Assembly (NCBI GenBank): GCA_963971405.1
Contig: OZ020489.1
Coordinates: 44,780,510-44,844,509 of the forward strand
Length of the DNA: 64,000 nucleotides
Direction of reading: 5' to 3'
Origin: Psococerastis gibbosa
Taxonomy: Eukaryota; Arthropoda; Insecta; Psocodea; Psocidae
Shown here piece by piece: positions 1 to 11,691 of this stretch (positions within the stretch are counted from its first letter, which is position 1; the number at the start of each line of letters is the position of its first letter). The notes beneath the pieces were generated by a model. The model was not told where the DNA came from and did no database searches. It saw nothing but the letters and a program-made list of their open reading frames with translations. A program made the position numbers and the translations under genes.

Positions 1-2280
1 TCAAAATAGTCGTTAGAGGTGTAGAGAACTACATAAATTCGTGGGGTGTATGACAATTAGCTTAGCGGGAAAAATTACTGTGTGTAGGATTCTAGCCTCT
101 GTACGTTTCATTTTAATTGGTATATTGTTAGCTACAGTACATCTTGTACAACTGTATTAAAGTAGCTATACACTGTAGTTCCAATTGGCAACTCATAATG
201 GCTCATTTGCAGCATACTGAACCTATGCTGCATACATAAAGACATAGCTCTGTATTGCAACATGCGTAAATGAAACGCATCCTTTGAAGTTAGTAGGCTT
301 AGTAGATCTATTAGCTGTAAACAATTTTACAGCAGATCTTGGAGTACGGTACCCAATTTCCAAAGGAGAGATGTAGGCCTATTTAGTTTTTAGAAATACA
401 GTTCGCGTGTACTGAAAGTGTATAAAACGCAATATAATATACATACTGTGTATTGTGAGGTAGGCTATTATTAAGTAGGTATGTAGTTATTAAGGATGTA
501 GCAAATTATTAAAAATTTGAGAATTCAATAAATCACGCATGCCTTCCCCTGTAAATTATAAACGTTTCTGCTATTAAAATCGTAAACCCTCCTATTTTTG
601 ATCTAAACTTTTCGCCCCGGGAGTCCCCTGGGCAATATGAATAGGTAGGTAAGCATTCCATAGTGAAATCTATACTTTACTGCAGTTAAACGTAAAACCC
701 CACTACTTTCCACTAATATTTTCAAAAATATGCAGCAAGTGCATTTTTTCATTCATCATGTCATTTCGAATTTGAAAGTAAAACTATGGGATCTTCCAAA
801 AGTTATGTTTACCCACATCCCTACAGTATGAAGTTATATATTGAATGATAAGCAATAGATCTAGCCTCAACTGCAATGTTTAACTATTAGAAATAGAAGA
901 CAACAAAAATTGAAAAATAACAGACAAACAAAAAATATATTGAAAGTGAAACTATTGTTATGTCTAATGTGCGCATCAGTCTCCCTGAGAGTTGAGACCC
1001 TTACCCATCTCCCAAGAACAAAGAGCGCGTGGTAGGGGTTTCAAGGCGCAGTACTAGCACCCTGCATCATTGTATCAACAAATGACACTGTTTCATGTAG
1101 CTGTGTTGAAACATCGAGGTGTGTGTGTCATAGTGTATCAATGCAGCTGGGTGTTTCAGATTTGCCATCACTAGACCCCACCCAGCGTAACTGTCGTTGC
1201 CTCGCTCATTTCTCAAAGCGCCCCCTTTCATTTATTTTCGCCATCAGTTTGTATTTTTATCTGCAAACCCGCCAACTATTTTTCATCCGTAACCAACGTT
1301 ATTTTTCATTACTTCAATTTACCATTATTTTTCTCCCTTTTTGCAGTATTATAGGGCCTGTTTATAAACTGGCTTTGTCGTTCATAGACGCTACTGCTGA
1401 CATACTCAAAAAGTAAAATAAGAGATTGTTCGAACAATGTCCATTACACCAACATCACTGCTAAGGACTTCGATGGCATAGTGGTAGCTTGTTCATATAA
1501 AAATATATACTCGTACATAGGAATTTCACGACACGTCCAAACGGCTGGTGCTTGCAAAGCAGACATATTGAATTTACACATAAAACATGCAAATTAAGCA
1601 TTACATGAGTAGTACCAGAATAGGCATTGTATTTTGCTTGCAACGGTGTCAAGGTTACAAATATCAAATTTTCCAAAGAGCTCCCCGACCTATACGGAGA
1701 GACGACCCCACATCGATTCAGGCGCCGACTGTTACAGCCCCGGGGGGATGGTGGGAGGGGGGGCAGTACCCCCCTTACATTCCTCCCATGCATCCTTTGT
1801 CAACGTGATCAAGACCCGACTGTCTGACAGTGATTAAGGCTAGTTTCCCCCACCGCACCGTTTGAAGTCTAGGTAAGTCATTCTACACGCAGTCGCCATG
1901 TTTTAGCATAAATTCCAATGCACTGCGGCTGCGTGCAGTATCCGTTGGATTCCTTGTTTGCCAAGCCTTTAACAACGATGATAACGACCTAACCTTAAGA
2001 GCAGTTCAACGAAAACAAAAAGACGTATAGCACTCGAGCAAAGAAGGGTAAATTACATAGGGGTTTAGTGCTGAATAACCACTTCCACAATATAATAATT
2101 GATATAAAATAATGACTTTATATTCATTTACAAAGCCAACCTAGCGTACGTAATGCATCCCCCCTCCCAAAGTTAACCCCAGCTGCCAATGACAAATGAC
2201 AGCCATTGTAAAAAATGAAACTTCAAAACTAAATTTGAAACCCTGGGTAGTTACTTTTCAACGTTACAGCTATAGACCCG
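1..2280. other. Non-coding, AT-rich stretch (probable egh intron or 3' flank)
   Basis: No reading frame here resembles a protein. The short open frames near positions 1123-1416 and 1461-1837 overlap on both strands and have no recognisable domain. The stretch lies downstream of the egh exon at 8041-8844, and the remaining egh exons were not found in it, so it is either a long egh intron or, if the gene ends elsewhere, intergenic DNA. One degenerate GC-box unit of a dispersed satellite lies near 560-640. Confidence 0.6.
555..645 (+). repeat. Single degenerate unit of the GC-box satellite
   Basis: The unit has the order 'CTATTAAAATcGTAAAcCC', an ATTTTTgAtctAAA stretch, then a GC box 'CCCCGGGAGTCCCCTGGG'. 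This is the same order as the tandem units at 10285-11235 and, inverted, at 41060-41440. A weaker half unit follows near 690-740 (GTAAAACCCCACTA). It is either a lone remnant or the end of a decayed hAT carrying these units. Homology rests on reading by eye. Confidence 0.5.
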
Positions 2281-2286
2281 CTGATG

Positions 2287-2590
2287 CATATTCTTCTTCT
2301 TGAGTTGCAATCTATTGAATGGTTTGCAGCGAATGTTTATGCGCATAAATGTCATAAATGTCTTCTTCTCCACTCTTGTCTGTATTGTGCGGTCCTTTTT
2401 AGTCCTCTGTAGGTGTCGCACCCTAGTTCCTTCATGACATCCTCTAGGTACTCCTTCCTCTGTCGTCCTCTTGAGATGGTGCCTTCAACCATACCCTCAA
2501 TGATGTTCTTGAAGAGCCCTTCGTGGCTCAGAATATGCCCCATCCATTTGTCTGTTCTTGTTGAAATGGTGGCCACAATAGCTCTCTTTT
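2287..2590 (-). pseudogene. LINE 3' end: reverse transcriptase C-terminal tail
   Basis: The minus-strand frame 2352-2576 contains TRTDKWMGHILSHEGLFKNI, then IIEGMVEG, RGRQRKEYLEDVM, and a closing W-R-R block. This is the tail found after the RT domain in RTE/Jockey-like arthropod LINEs (GHI..H, EG.VEG, RGR.R..Y, DR..WR). A CTT-rich run near 2289-2300 probably marks the 3' tail in antisense. Only the end of the element is present, so it is a 5'-truncated insertion. Confidence 0.75.
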
Positions 2591-3734
2591 TTCGTTTATT
2601 CTATGGAGCACTTCTTCGGTGGTTATGTGGTCTTTCCATGGAGTTTTCAAAATTCTTCTGTAGCACCACAACTCAAAGGCTTCCAGTTTTTTTTATGCAT
2701 ATGTCCGCAGAAAATATGAAAGTTCGCTAACCCGACATACCACCACCTTCTGCCGCGACTGTGCAGCTATTTAAGTATCAAACGATAATGATGTTGATTT
2801 ATTGAGCTGTAAACTATTACAGTATTATATTGCACTAATCACATTAATGGCGGCCATTATATTCATGTACGATAACACTCAGCAGATGGGGTAAGCGTAA
2901 GCCTGTCGCGTGGGCGAAATAAAACGTAAAAGTGCGGCGGGCCCCTTTCTGCACGCAGCTCATTACAATTTTATTACCGAACGGCTATTATAGGCTATGA
3001 GTGATATGAGTCTATGACATAAACCTTATTTAAAATCTATATGTTATAAAATGCGTGTCGACTTGGTTATTTGCTGGTTGGTTAGCGGCGATTTAAGCAT
3101 CTAGTAAGTTAAAACTACATGGCTTCACAATAATAATGGAAACTTTAACTAACTTAACATGTCTGAATGTAAGTCAATCTAATTATCAACGCTATAGGGT
3201 GTAATAACGGCATTCACAATGTTGAAGTAGTGAAGTTATCTAGTAAAAAGTGTTATCCAAGTTACCACACATCCCAGGGTGTTGCAGGGTGACAAACATA
3301 AGCAAATATGACGGCGACTAACAGTCCCTTCAATTATGGCAGCGCCGCTTTAGCAGTTTAACTCGTATTAATAACCCCGCGTTTACCGCAACCGCAGGTT
3401 AGCTTAGTTTTTCGTTTCCACGGGTGTTAACTTAACTTGACTTAACACACTTAACTAGGGATAAACATTTAACACCAACATTTTAATATAAACAAGATGC
3501 CACAGTTACGGCTATTGGCAATGCTGTGATATCTCACTGCCAAACTCTATGAAAGAAGCGACTGTTGGATAATTTGGTGCAATCAATCAAATAATTTGCT
3601 AAGAATAATGTACTCCCTGTGAAGTCAAGCGTGTAACTTTAATTTGTACACTATATTTTCTTACAAGTATATTAATTATGAGATAATCGTGTCAATGGAC
3701 AACTTTCCAATACAATTAATTACCCGTCGTAACT

Positions 3735-3975
3735 GGGGATCAATTCCCAATTATAGCGCCCATGATTAACTTATGGAGAATCCTCGCTCTGATAGTGGAT
3801 CGCTTGACTTGGGTAGAGCATAAATAATTTCTGAATTGACAGCAACTTTAGCTGATCATCTAGACCGAAATGATAGGCTAATTGTCCAAAAACAGCTATT
3901 AATTTTAAAGCCTGTTTTATTATTAATCAAATGATTAGCAAATTCAACTGCTATTTCGTCGTACAATATGAATGT
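3735..3975 (+). repeat. Dispersed repeat A, copy 1
   Basis: This roughly 240-bp segment matches 24232-24482. Both have 'TTCCCAATTATA.CGCC', then ATGATT-A-TTATGGAGAA, a CAACTTTAG.TGAT block, CTAGA-C-C-AAATGATA, and a common end CAACTGCTATTTC. No coding potential and no terminal repeats were seen. It is an unclassified old interspersed repeat. Confidence 0.6.
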
Positions 3976-4011
3976 AATAAAATAAACATCCCTTTCGGGT
4001 CTGGCCGATCA

Positions 4012-4182
4012 GCAGCCTGATCATGGCGATTATAATACCGGTATTTATTTAATCCCCTGGTATTAAAAATGTAAACAAACAAATTTTGAATAGCACTTTC
4101 CATTATAAAATTATCTTGTATACATTTTTAATACAAGGGGATTAAATAAATACCGGTATTATAATCGCCATGATCAGGCTGC
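4012..4182. repeat. Near-perfect 62-bp inverted repeat (hairpin element)
   Basis: The arms 4012-4073 and 4121-4182 are reverse complements with one mismatch, separated by a 47-bp loop. Each arm starts at GCAGCCTGATCATGGCGA and holds the small palindrome TACCGGTA. There is no open frame. The near identity of the arms points to recent formation or gene conversion. It could be a foldback MITE; no target-site duplication was evident. Confidence 0.85.
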
Positions 4183-4374
4183 AGGTGTAGGGAGATTTCG
4201 TGCTAGCGCCGACCTCGCTTTTCCTCTATGCTACGCTATGTATGTAGGCTAATTAAAAATTCTTATTTTTTCTGCATGAAAATTACGCCCAATGCTGACT
4301 CCATTCTTTTCATCAAGAAGCAAAACACGCCTGTATAAATTTCGAAACACACTGTACAAGACTATGAACTTTGG

Positions 4375-4757
4375 TTAAGAGTGTACAGCCCGTAGAAAAG
4401 TGGCAGCCCGAAATTTAATACTTTTTATTTTTTATTTAATTAACTAAGCATGTTATTAAAGATTTGGCTCATCAAAGTTGTAGAAGACTACTTCACGCAT
4501 CATATAATAAGGTATTTTTAGTTTTCGAAATTGCAGTTTTTTTTATAAACATGCAAATATTTGAAAGTTACTGTTTATAAAATATTTGCATGTTTATGAA
4601 AAAACTACAATTTCGAAAATTAAAAATATCTTATAATATGATGCATGAAGTAGTCTTCTACAACTTTGATGAGCCAAATCTTTAATAACATGCTTAGTTA
4701 TTTAAATAAAAAATAAAAATTATTAAATTTCGGGCTGCCACTTTCCTACACTCTTAA
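4375..4757. mobile_element. Foldback MITE, TTAA-flanked palindrome
   Basis: Almost the whole 383 bp is one long palindrome: the left half (from TTAAGAGTGTACAGCC) pairs with the right half (to TACACTCTTAA), with only small indels. Inner blocks include 'TGTAGAAGACTACTTC' and 'GCATGTTATTAAAGATTTGG' and their complements. TTAA at both ends would suit a piggyBac-type target duplication but may be part of the terminal repeat. A second copy lies at 27463-27775; related inner blocks occur at 7093-7375 and 46885-47212. Confidence 0.8.
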
Positions 4758-5189
4758 GACGTATCAAATTATTTTCATTTTGACTGAACGCCTTGAAATC
4801 GTTGATTTATCGTAGAAAGTGTTTATTACCATTATCGCAGATAATAGTACGGGCTTTCAGTCACATAATATGCTATTCCGTCGCTGGCTTGTCACTGACT
4901 ACACGTATGCGCACATTTTCCCCCTCTTTTCAGAAGTACGTTCAGAAGATATAGACTTTTTTTTTACACCAACCAATCAGCAACCCATTTGCTCCAATGA
5001 CAAATTTTCCTGTCAGCCCCTTTCTTGTATGTAGGGCTTCATAGTTTTTAAAAAGGTAACAAACATTGGCAAGACATTTGGAAAGTTTTAGTGAGTAATG
5101 TTCCCGGTAGCCGCGTTTTTGCCCAACTGGTGAGGTTAAGGTACACGTTAGGGTTCGACGGACCCAGACCACGCGGAAATGTCTCCTTG

Positions 5190-5276
5190 TATCCAAAGGT
5201 AAGTCTAGTCTTGAGTCTCAAACCTCGACCTATCGGCTCATAAGCCAGGCCTCTACCAGCTAGACTACCGTACACA
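5190..5276 (-). mobile_element. tRNA-derived SINE head (A and B boxes)
   Basis: On the minus strand the sequence carries an A-box-like TAGTCTAGCTGGTAGAGG and, about 30 bases later, a B-box-like GGTCGAGGTTTGAGACTC. Spacing matches an internal RNA polymerase III promoter. No clean cloverleaf follows, and a tRNA-unrelated body runs on toward about 5110, so a SINE is more likely than a tRNA gene. Confidence 0.5.
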
Positions 5277-5289
5277 ATACCCCTGCAAG

Positions 5290-7090
5290 TAGGATATTAC
5301 ACTGACAAATCCGCAGCCTCAGAAATTCCCTCAAAACTCCTATACAGTATATCACGTTATTTTTATCCAAAGTTTTTCTGTCAGAGTTAAAACTGACTTC
5401 TTTTTTCTCTCTATGAGGAAGGGACTGAAGGGAGGGGGTTTATTTAATGTCGGTGCTGCAGAAGTTTGAATATCTTTGGCAAAGCGGGATATAGGGGTGA
5501 GGGAGGGAGACAGTCTGACATTTGGCGCCATTTTTATTGCATTTCATTTCTATTCCCTCAAGGGTGAAAAACATTATTTTTCTTACCCTTCTCTGCAAAC
5601 TGTCATTCCCACTTTAATAACAGACGATTCCGTTTCCAAATTCAAGATATTAAATGTTATGGCTTGGGGCAAACTGGCAGACACCATGTCAACCCACACC
5701 GACTATAAGTCATGCCTACAATTGACACTATGTAACAGGTGGGAGGCCAACTTAACCAAGATGGGAACTGACTCTTATTTGCCACCCCAAGATAGTGAGC
5801 ACACATTATGCAAAAATGGCATAAACGGCTTTCGCAATATTCATTTGACGACATAGTTTCCCATCCTCCTTTCTACTTCATCATAATATAAAATCGTTAA
5901 TACAACTGACTGCTGTAACAACACAACAGCAAACTCCATTCGTAGACTTGACAAGGACACACGAAATTGAGACCCCACCCATTACCATAGCTGAGATCGA
6001 CCCCAATACAATGGCAACCCCTACAGTGTTAGAAGCCAGCCCATTAGCCCAGCCTTTCAAGGGCTCATTCGAAAATCCGGTAATGCTTAGCCATATGTGG
6101 GATATTATGGTCAGCAACATGCCAACATGCCGCGTTTCCCCCCTTTCTGACCTTTCCTTTCAAACCAAGTCCCAAATATCGACCTTCTGTTCCATAGTCC
6201 AGTTCTTTACCAACTGAACTGCATTATTAAAAAAAGACACAACAAAAAACACAATGGTACGACATCGCAACAGGGTCCCGGCCTGGCGGAGCCCCTCACT
6301 TGACCACTGCTCCATTGGGAATGTTGCGGTCAGCAATATGCTCGACTATGCACTACCGATGAAGGTAAGGTAGTAGGGTAGGGTAGACCCGGGTAAGGAG
6401 GAAACATGTTCAAATTTAAATTAGTTTTGGAATAAAAAAATATAAAGGCAGGTATCCAAAATGTTAATGGATTTATTTTGGAAGTTTATTTTAAGTATAT
6501 TTTATAATATTTAAAGTTTTATTCTTCTTTGTATTGATTACGAGTCCCGGACGTCGTCCTTTCGTTTCGTAGTTGGACCATTCCAGACTGCATTGCTACA
6601 GGAGTTAAAATCCAGTATTATTATAGCAAAGCACCTACACACATTGCCTGCAATTGCATTAGTACATTGCTGTTAATTGGGCCTATTTAGCTGGCCATTG
6701 TCACACTAAATGACCCTGCTCTCATGAGTCACTGCACGGACAAAAGCTACACGAATTATGAGCAAATAGCCAACGCCACTAGTTTTTTTCTAAAATTTCA
6801 AAGTCCGAGGGAGTTCGATTGGGCCGGAAGAAAAGTTAAAAACACATCAAAGTATTTCTATGTTATGTGATGAATGCCTGCGAGTTACATCTAGTCGGTT
6901 TTCCACTACTATTACGTGCAACAAACTTGGCCTTGGAGTAAAATTGCACGGTCTTCTCACTACAACGTTAATTAACGTTCCTCCCCCACCCCCTCGTTGC
7001 CGTACATAGTGTTATTTATAACAGCGCCAGCAACCCAATTAGCCCAAGTGACGCATGAAACAGCCTTAACAGCGTAAGTTAGGAGGATGT
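5290..7090. other. Non-coding stretch with one dispersed repeat
   Basis: The open frames at 5476-5856 (plus) and 5881-6217 (both strands) have no recognised domain and mixed composition. The part at 5655-5770 is a copy of dispersed repeat D. Nothing else is supported; the stretch is probably intronic to egh. Confidence 0.5.
5655..5770 (+). repeat. Dispersed repeat D, copy 1
   Basis: The segment shares GGCAAACTGG, then ATGTCA..CCACACCGACTA.AAGT, then AGGTG, CAACTTAAC and ATGGG-AC with 55690-55807. A shorter match lies at 21905-21960. The family is unknown and no terminal structure was seen. Confidence 0.5.
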
Positions 7091-7092
7091 GC

Positions 7093-7375
7093 TACACCCC
7101 AAAATTACATACTTTTCATGTTTTATTTCATTAACTTTAAGTCCGCTCACTTAGAAGACTACTTCGTGCATAATTTAATAATAGTTACTTTATTGTACTA
7201 ACGTCCCCTAGCGGAGTTAGGGCCCTCGGGCCCTTTCTTACACTCAACTGGATAATAATAATGTATTGGGGTATTTTTACTTGTCAGTTTTGTATGCTTT
7301 TCAAAATTTCCATTTTGCGCGAAATTTTAGTCCCCAATGGTTTTTATAAAAGAACTAAGTTACACACAGTATTCA
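7093..7375. mobile_element. Decayed MITE related to 46885-47212
   Basis: It begins CTACACCCCAAAATTACATAC and holds TAGAAGACTACTTCGTGCAT, then later TTTTCAAAATTTCCATTTT and GCGCGAAATTTTAGTCCC. The same blocks occur in the same order in the MITE at 46885-47212. A GC-rich palindromic stretch at about 7195-7245 (GGGCCCTCGGGCCC) interrupts it and is probably a separate insertion. Confidence 0.55.
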
Positions 7376-8038
7376 AATTGCACCAATTAATTTAAGACAT
7401 GTGCGTCACAAGACGCCACAACTTCTACTAGAAGTTATTTCCCAATTAACTAAGTGACGCAGATAACTATATATATAGAGAGTATGTATGAATACGAATC
7501 AATTTAAGAAGCGGAAGAACCCACTCGAATCCTTATTGTCTTGATGGGCTATTTATAACTCAACCAATTTACCAATGAAGCAAGTGACATATACAAATCA
7601 CAATAATTGTTAAGCTTTGTGGGCAGTTGAGGCCCGGTCCCACAAACACTTGGAAAGCACCGCTATTTCATTGGAACAAGGGGGTGCCGGCCAATTGTTT
7701 ACAGAGCCATAGCTATTAGGACACGGCCCCAAGAGGACACCTACCTATATAAAAAGGCCTTAATAGTTGATTCACAAGCCACCATAATATTAATTCACAA
7801 AAACTGTGAGACCACAAGATATTGTCGGTACGGGGCTTTCATATGGTAAGTGGAATGAAGACCAAATGCTTGTTTAAGCACATTCTCCATGATTGTGAGG
7901 GAACTTGGCTCAAGTGCTGCCACTATAACATAAGTAATCTTAGAGAGGAGAACGCCCGCCATGTTGGATTATCATCTAACTCGTTGGCAAAAGGCACTGA
8001 TCACCTGGTGGCATTGGATAACATAAAATAATACACTG
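7376..8038. other. Intron 3' of the egh exon, nothing recognised
   Basis: This sequence lies past the splice donor of the egh exon (GT at 8040-8039 on the minus strand). No further egh exon encoding the conserved RKRWLQG region was found. A short TA run lies near 7468-7480. Confidence 0.5.
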
Positions 8039-8040
8039 AC

Positions 8041-8844
8041 CTGCGTTACAACGTAGCTGCCTTTCCAACTAAAGAGAGGCTTATGGAAGAGCCGGAATTG
8101 CAACCGAAGTTTACCCATGTCGTCCGCGACACGGAAGCTATCTGCCAGCGTCGTTACCCAGTTGACAACATCCTCGCTCGCGTACGTAATCAGCCCCTGC
8201 CCGAAGCTGTGCTTCCCATCGAGCACAAAGTTCAACACCCCCCGCACCGAATTGTCCGTCAGTAGCGTTTCCTCGTCCAGATGCACAATCCAATCCGAGT
8301 CGGCCAGATAGTTAACGCCCGGCTCGAGACAGTACTGCAACGCACGCGCCTTGAACATAGCACCCGACTTGGGCGTGTAACTCGTCGGCACCACAATCTC
8401 ACGCACCCTGCGGATCGCATCTAAACCAATTGCCTTGTCCGTCACCACTTCCACAATAAAATTCTCCAACCCGACACGTAAGCACGTCGCAATATTTCGT
8501 TGCACATTGGCACGGACCAGCTCGGGGTAGTCGCCGCGGGTTACCACCCGGATGCAGATCAGGGGAGCGAGGAGCGGTGAGCCCTGGAGTGTGACTTTGT
8601 CGGGGAATGCGTTGAAGAAGGTCAGGCCGATGAAGTTGAAGAGAACCTGGGGCAGGGTGAGGAATGTGAGGAAGCGCAGCGCGTAGAGAAGGATGGTCCC
8701 AGCGGAGCCGTAGCAGGCCCATGGGTCGATGTCGGGCGGGCCGTGGCCGAGGATGTGCAGGCCCCCGGTGAAGGCCTCGAAGGCGGCGATCACGTGAAAG
8801 AGGAGTAGGCAGTGCAGGACATGTTTGGTCCGGCTGGAGAGCAT
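8041..8844 (-). CDS. egh: Egghead, beta-1,4-mannosyltransferase: first coding exon
   Basis: Egh adds mannose from GDP-mannose to glucosylceramide, giving mactosylceramide, the core of arthropod glycosphingolipids; it is a membrane-bound family 2-type glycosyltransferase. The exon encodes 268 residues, about 60% of the usual ~450. Two N-terminal membrane segments (about residues 9-28 and 48-76, with LRFLTFLTLPQVLFNF), the ICIRVVTRGDYPELV block, the acidic donor-binding motif DSDWIVHLDEE, and DDMGKLRLQF followed by LFSWKGSYVVTQ closely follow the Drosophila protein. The frame ends at a GTCAGT donor right after VVTQ. ATG at 8844 is chosen because the MLSSRTKHVLHC start matches the family; an acceptor (TTGTTGTTGCAG) just upstream puts the exon start at 8876, so a non-coding first exon lies further right. 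The catalytic RKRW-type motif and C-terminal membrane segments must be on exons left of the window or in unseen parts of the intron. Confidence 0.95.
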
Positions 8845-8876
8845 GGTCCATCACCACATTCACCGGCAACGTCTGC
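8845..8876 (-). other. egh: egh 5' untranslated part of exon, after 3' splice site
   Basis: Reading the minus strand, TTTGTTGTTGCAG ends at 8877 and is followed by 32 bases up to ATG at 8844. The pyrimidine-rich run and AG make a good acceptor. The upstream non-coding exon and promoter were not identified. Confidence 0.6.
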
Positions 8877-9999
8877 CTGCAACAACAAACTTACAAATGT
8901 AATTACGTGTGTGCGTATGTGAGTATGCGAGGAGAGTCATGCACATGGCAACTCAGAGCAGAAGGGTGGTATGACCGCAGCTACGATTAGTAGATGAAGG
9001 CATCGAAAGACGCTACAGATATACGTAAGTGCAATAAGTTTAAAAACATTAGCGAGACTCAATGGTCTCATCAAGACATTACTGAGTAATATACTGCAGT
9101 ACTATGAATAGAATACATCATGGACTAATTGTGTGTGTAATTGGTTCGCACTCTGACCCCGTCCTCCAACAATTAGTGTGGCTTTCACCCAACAACGGTT
9201 ACAAATAGTAACTACTAACCGGAACCAAAACATAGGAGATAACAACGTATATATAGGTATCGCACTTAGTAATTATCAATAAAAATATATTAAAGTAATG
9301 ATTTTTTTTTTTTTTTCAGAGAAAAACACTAAAACGGGGCGAGAGTTACTCACACAATTTCAGCGAGAACTTCTAACTATTACAAGGTGGCTGATGATGA
9401 GTCCAGTGTTGCTAATAGAATTTATCATTTATTTTCGTATTATTTACTATTTTACCGCCCCACCCCCTCCCAGCAGAGGTTAATGTATTAAAAACATACA
9501 ATAAAAAAGTGACTATGTTCTAGCGAGGGTATCATAAGTAACAAGATGCTTCACAGGATAAAAATGCAGATACAATAAATAAATAAAACCGAAATTCATT
9601 TGGCAAAACTACTAACCCTAAGCTTTTACACTGTTTCCTCTCTTACGATGTGTCACGATTTTCAGCGAATACGCAACTTATTAAACAACATGCCTTCCCT
9701 CTGTATAAACTTTTATCGCTATAACTTATGATCGTAGGGAAACTGACAAACTTTCATAATAAAACTTGGTCCCTGAATAATATATTAATAAAGGGTTCCG
9801 TCAAGTCTCTCGTAATATAACAACAGTCAAAGTTATAAGTCATTGAATACATTGAACAATGGGCCAACATTGTGTACAGGACAGCTTTGAAATTCGTACG
9901 GGAACAAACAAACAAAGACTATTATATTTCCTTTTCAGGGATCAGTTTACTAATTCATGATATCATTAATTTCAAACCAAGGGAGGTTTTCTATTGAAA
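8877..9999. other. egh upstream intron or flank; no gene seen
   Basis: AT-rich with a T-run at 9302-9316. The open frame at 9298-9483 is compositionally poor and has no domain. Nothing else is supported. Confidence 0.5.
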
Positions 10000-10007
10000 T
10001 TCATATA

Positions 10008-11399
10008 CAGTGCCGGATTAACCTATGGGCACTTGGGGCACAGGCCCCCGGCCCCCCAGAAATGCCTAAAATTCCGGCCCCCCCAAAATGAGATATTTTT
10101 AGATAAAAATATAAAAAAAATAGAAAATTAAAAGTTTTGAAATTGGCGGGAAATAGTGTTTTTTTTTTTTTTTTTGCTGCAATGCTGGTAGGCAGATTTA
10201 TGAATTTTAGAGGCGGTAGCACCTGCTATTGCCCCCTCCTGCCTTTGGAAGGCAGATATATTCTTTGCCTCTAAAATCTAAGTGTTACTGCACTCAAAAT
10301 GCGTAAAATCAGACTATTTCAGCCCAATTTTCAAACATTTTTTTCCCGGGGGAGACCCCAGGCCCCCTTGTTCCCAATTATATTAATTGCTTGTAATTTA
10401 TACACCTTATTCCGCTCAAAATGCGTAGAATCCCAATATTGCAGACCTATTTTTCAAAAACTTTTACCCGAAGGAGACCTCCGGGCCCCACTAGTTCACA
10501 ATTATATTAATTCCCTATAATATATAAACCTTAAAATTATTGCTTTCAAAATGTGTAAAACCTCAATATTTCAGCCTTATTTTTCAAAAATTTTCAACCG
10601 GGCAAGACCCCCTTGTTAGCAATTATATTAATTGCCTGTAAAATTTCGGTTAAATTCCAGTTACTGCTATTAAAATGTGTAAAATCAAACTATTTCAGGT
10701 CTGTTTTCGCTAAATTTCTCCCGCGTGGGAGACCCCCGGGCCCCCTTCATATCCTCCGAACCGAACTATGGTTTTTACTTTTTAATTTAAAAGCTGTCAC
10801 TATTCCAGCCCTATTTTTCAAAACTTTTCTCCACAATTATATTGATTCATTCTAATATACTATATAAGCCTTATTGCCCTCAAAATGCGTAAAACCTCAC
10901 CATTTTAGCCCTATTTTTCAAAACATTTCTCGCGGGGGAGGCCCCCACATTTATACAGATTCATTGTAATATGTATCCCTTATTGCTCTCAAAATGCGTA
11001 AAACCTCACCATTTTAGCCCTATTTTTCAAAACATTTCTCGCGGGGGAGGCCCACATTTATACAGATTCATTGTAATATGTATCCCTTATTGCTCTCAAA
11101 ATGCGTAAAACTTTACCATTTCAGCCCTATTTTTCATAGAATTTCCCTTGTCCATAATTATATTGATTCTTTGTAAAGTGTAAGCCTTATTGCTCTCAAA
11201 ATATGGAAAACCCCACTATTTCAGCCCTCTGTCTCCTGAGCTACTTTTATGAAAATGGGTGGAGAGGCGCAAAATTATACACCTTCGAAAACCTATCGTT
11301 ACGCCACTGACAAGTGCCTCCCCCTTTTATGAGGTCTGGGACCGCCTCGTCAGCCTCTGGTTTGCACCCCCGGCCCCCCCAGGGGTTAATCCGGCACTG
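10008..11399. mobile_element. hAT-type non-autonomous DNA transposon with 8-bp TSD
   Basis: The ends CAGTGCCGGATTAACC and GGTTAATCCGGCACTG are perfect 16-bp inverted repeats of hAT type. The element is flanked by an exact 8-bp target duplication TTCATATA (10000-10007 and 11400-11407). Subterminal C-runs (GGCCCCCC) occur at both ends. There is no transposase frame; most of the 1392 bp is a tandem array of a GC-box unit. It needs a transposase supplied from elsewhere. Confidence 0.93.
10285..11235 (+). repeat. Tandem array of ~90-130-bp GC-box units inside the hAT
   Basis: About eight diverged units follow one another. Each has TT(A/G)TTGC-CTCAAAATG.GTAAAA, then C(T/A)(A/C)(T/A)ATTTCAGCCCTATTTTTCAAA, then a GC box such as CGCGGGGGAGGCCCCC and an AATTATATTAATT.. 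spacer. The last units (10925-11085) are nearly identical. The same unit occurs inverted inside a different hAT at 41060-41440 and once at 555-645. Confidence 0.85.
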
Positions 11400-11413
11400 T
11401 TCATATACCTAGG

Positions 11414-11691
11414 CAGTAGCGGATTTACCAGTAGGCAACTGAGGCAAATGCCTACATTATCCGCCCGCGCCCGCGTAGGACTTAAAATTTTTATTGTGCA
11501 TATTATGTAAATTTTTAAAAAATAATTACAATATGTATAACATTTTAGTTATTTGTAAGAAAGTAGGTTATTCTGATTATAAACATAAAAAATAGTGTTT
11601 TCTTAGTGAACAACCCCCCCCCCCCTCTATACATACAATAATTGCGACAAGGGCAGTGCCTGTATCTGCGTAAAAGCCAAATCCGTCCCTG
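11414..11691. mobile_element. Short hAT-like MITE next to the first hAT
   Basis: The element starts CAGTAGCGGATTTACC and ends AAATCCGTCCCTG, imperfect inverted repeats of the same general type as its neighbour. Flanks TACCTAGG (11406-11413) and TCCCTAGG (11692-11699) match at 7 of 8 bases, as expected for an aged hAT target duplication. It is 278 bp long with no coding capacity. Its insertion point is 6 bp from the first hAT's TSD. Confidence 0.8.

Noticed and set aside
1123-1416. 97-residue plus-strand frame
   Set aside because: No domain, no splice or start support, low-complexity Phe/Leu-rich translation of AT-rich DNA.
8399-8869. 156-residue Pro/Arg-rich frame on the minus strand over egh
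   Set aside because: It overlaps the egh coding exon in another frame; egh has clear homology, this frame has none.
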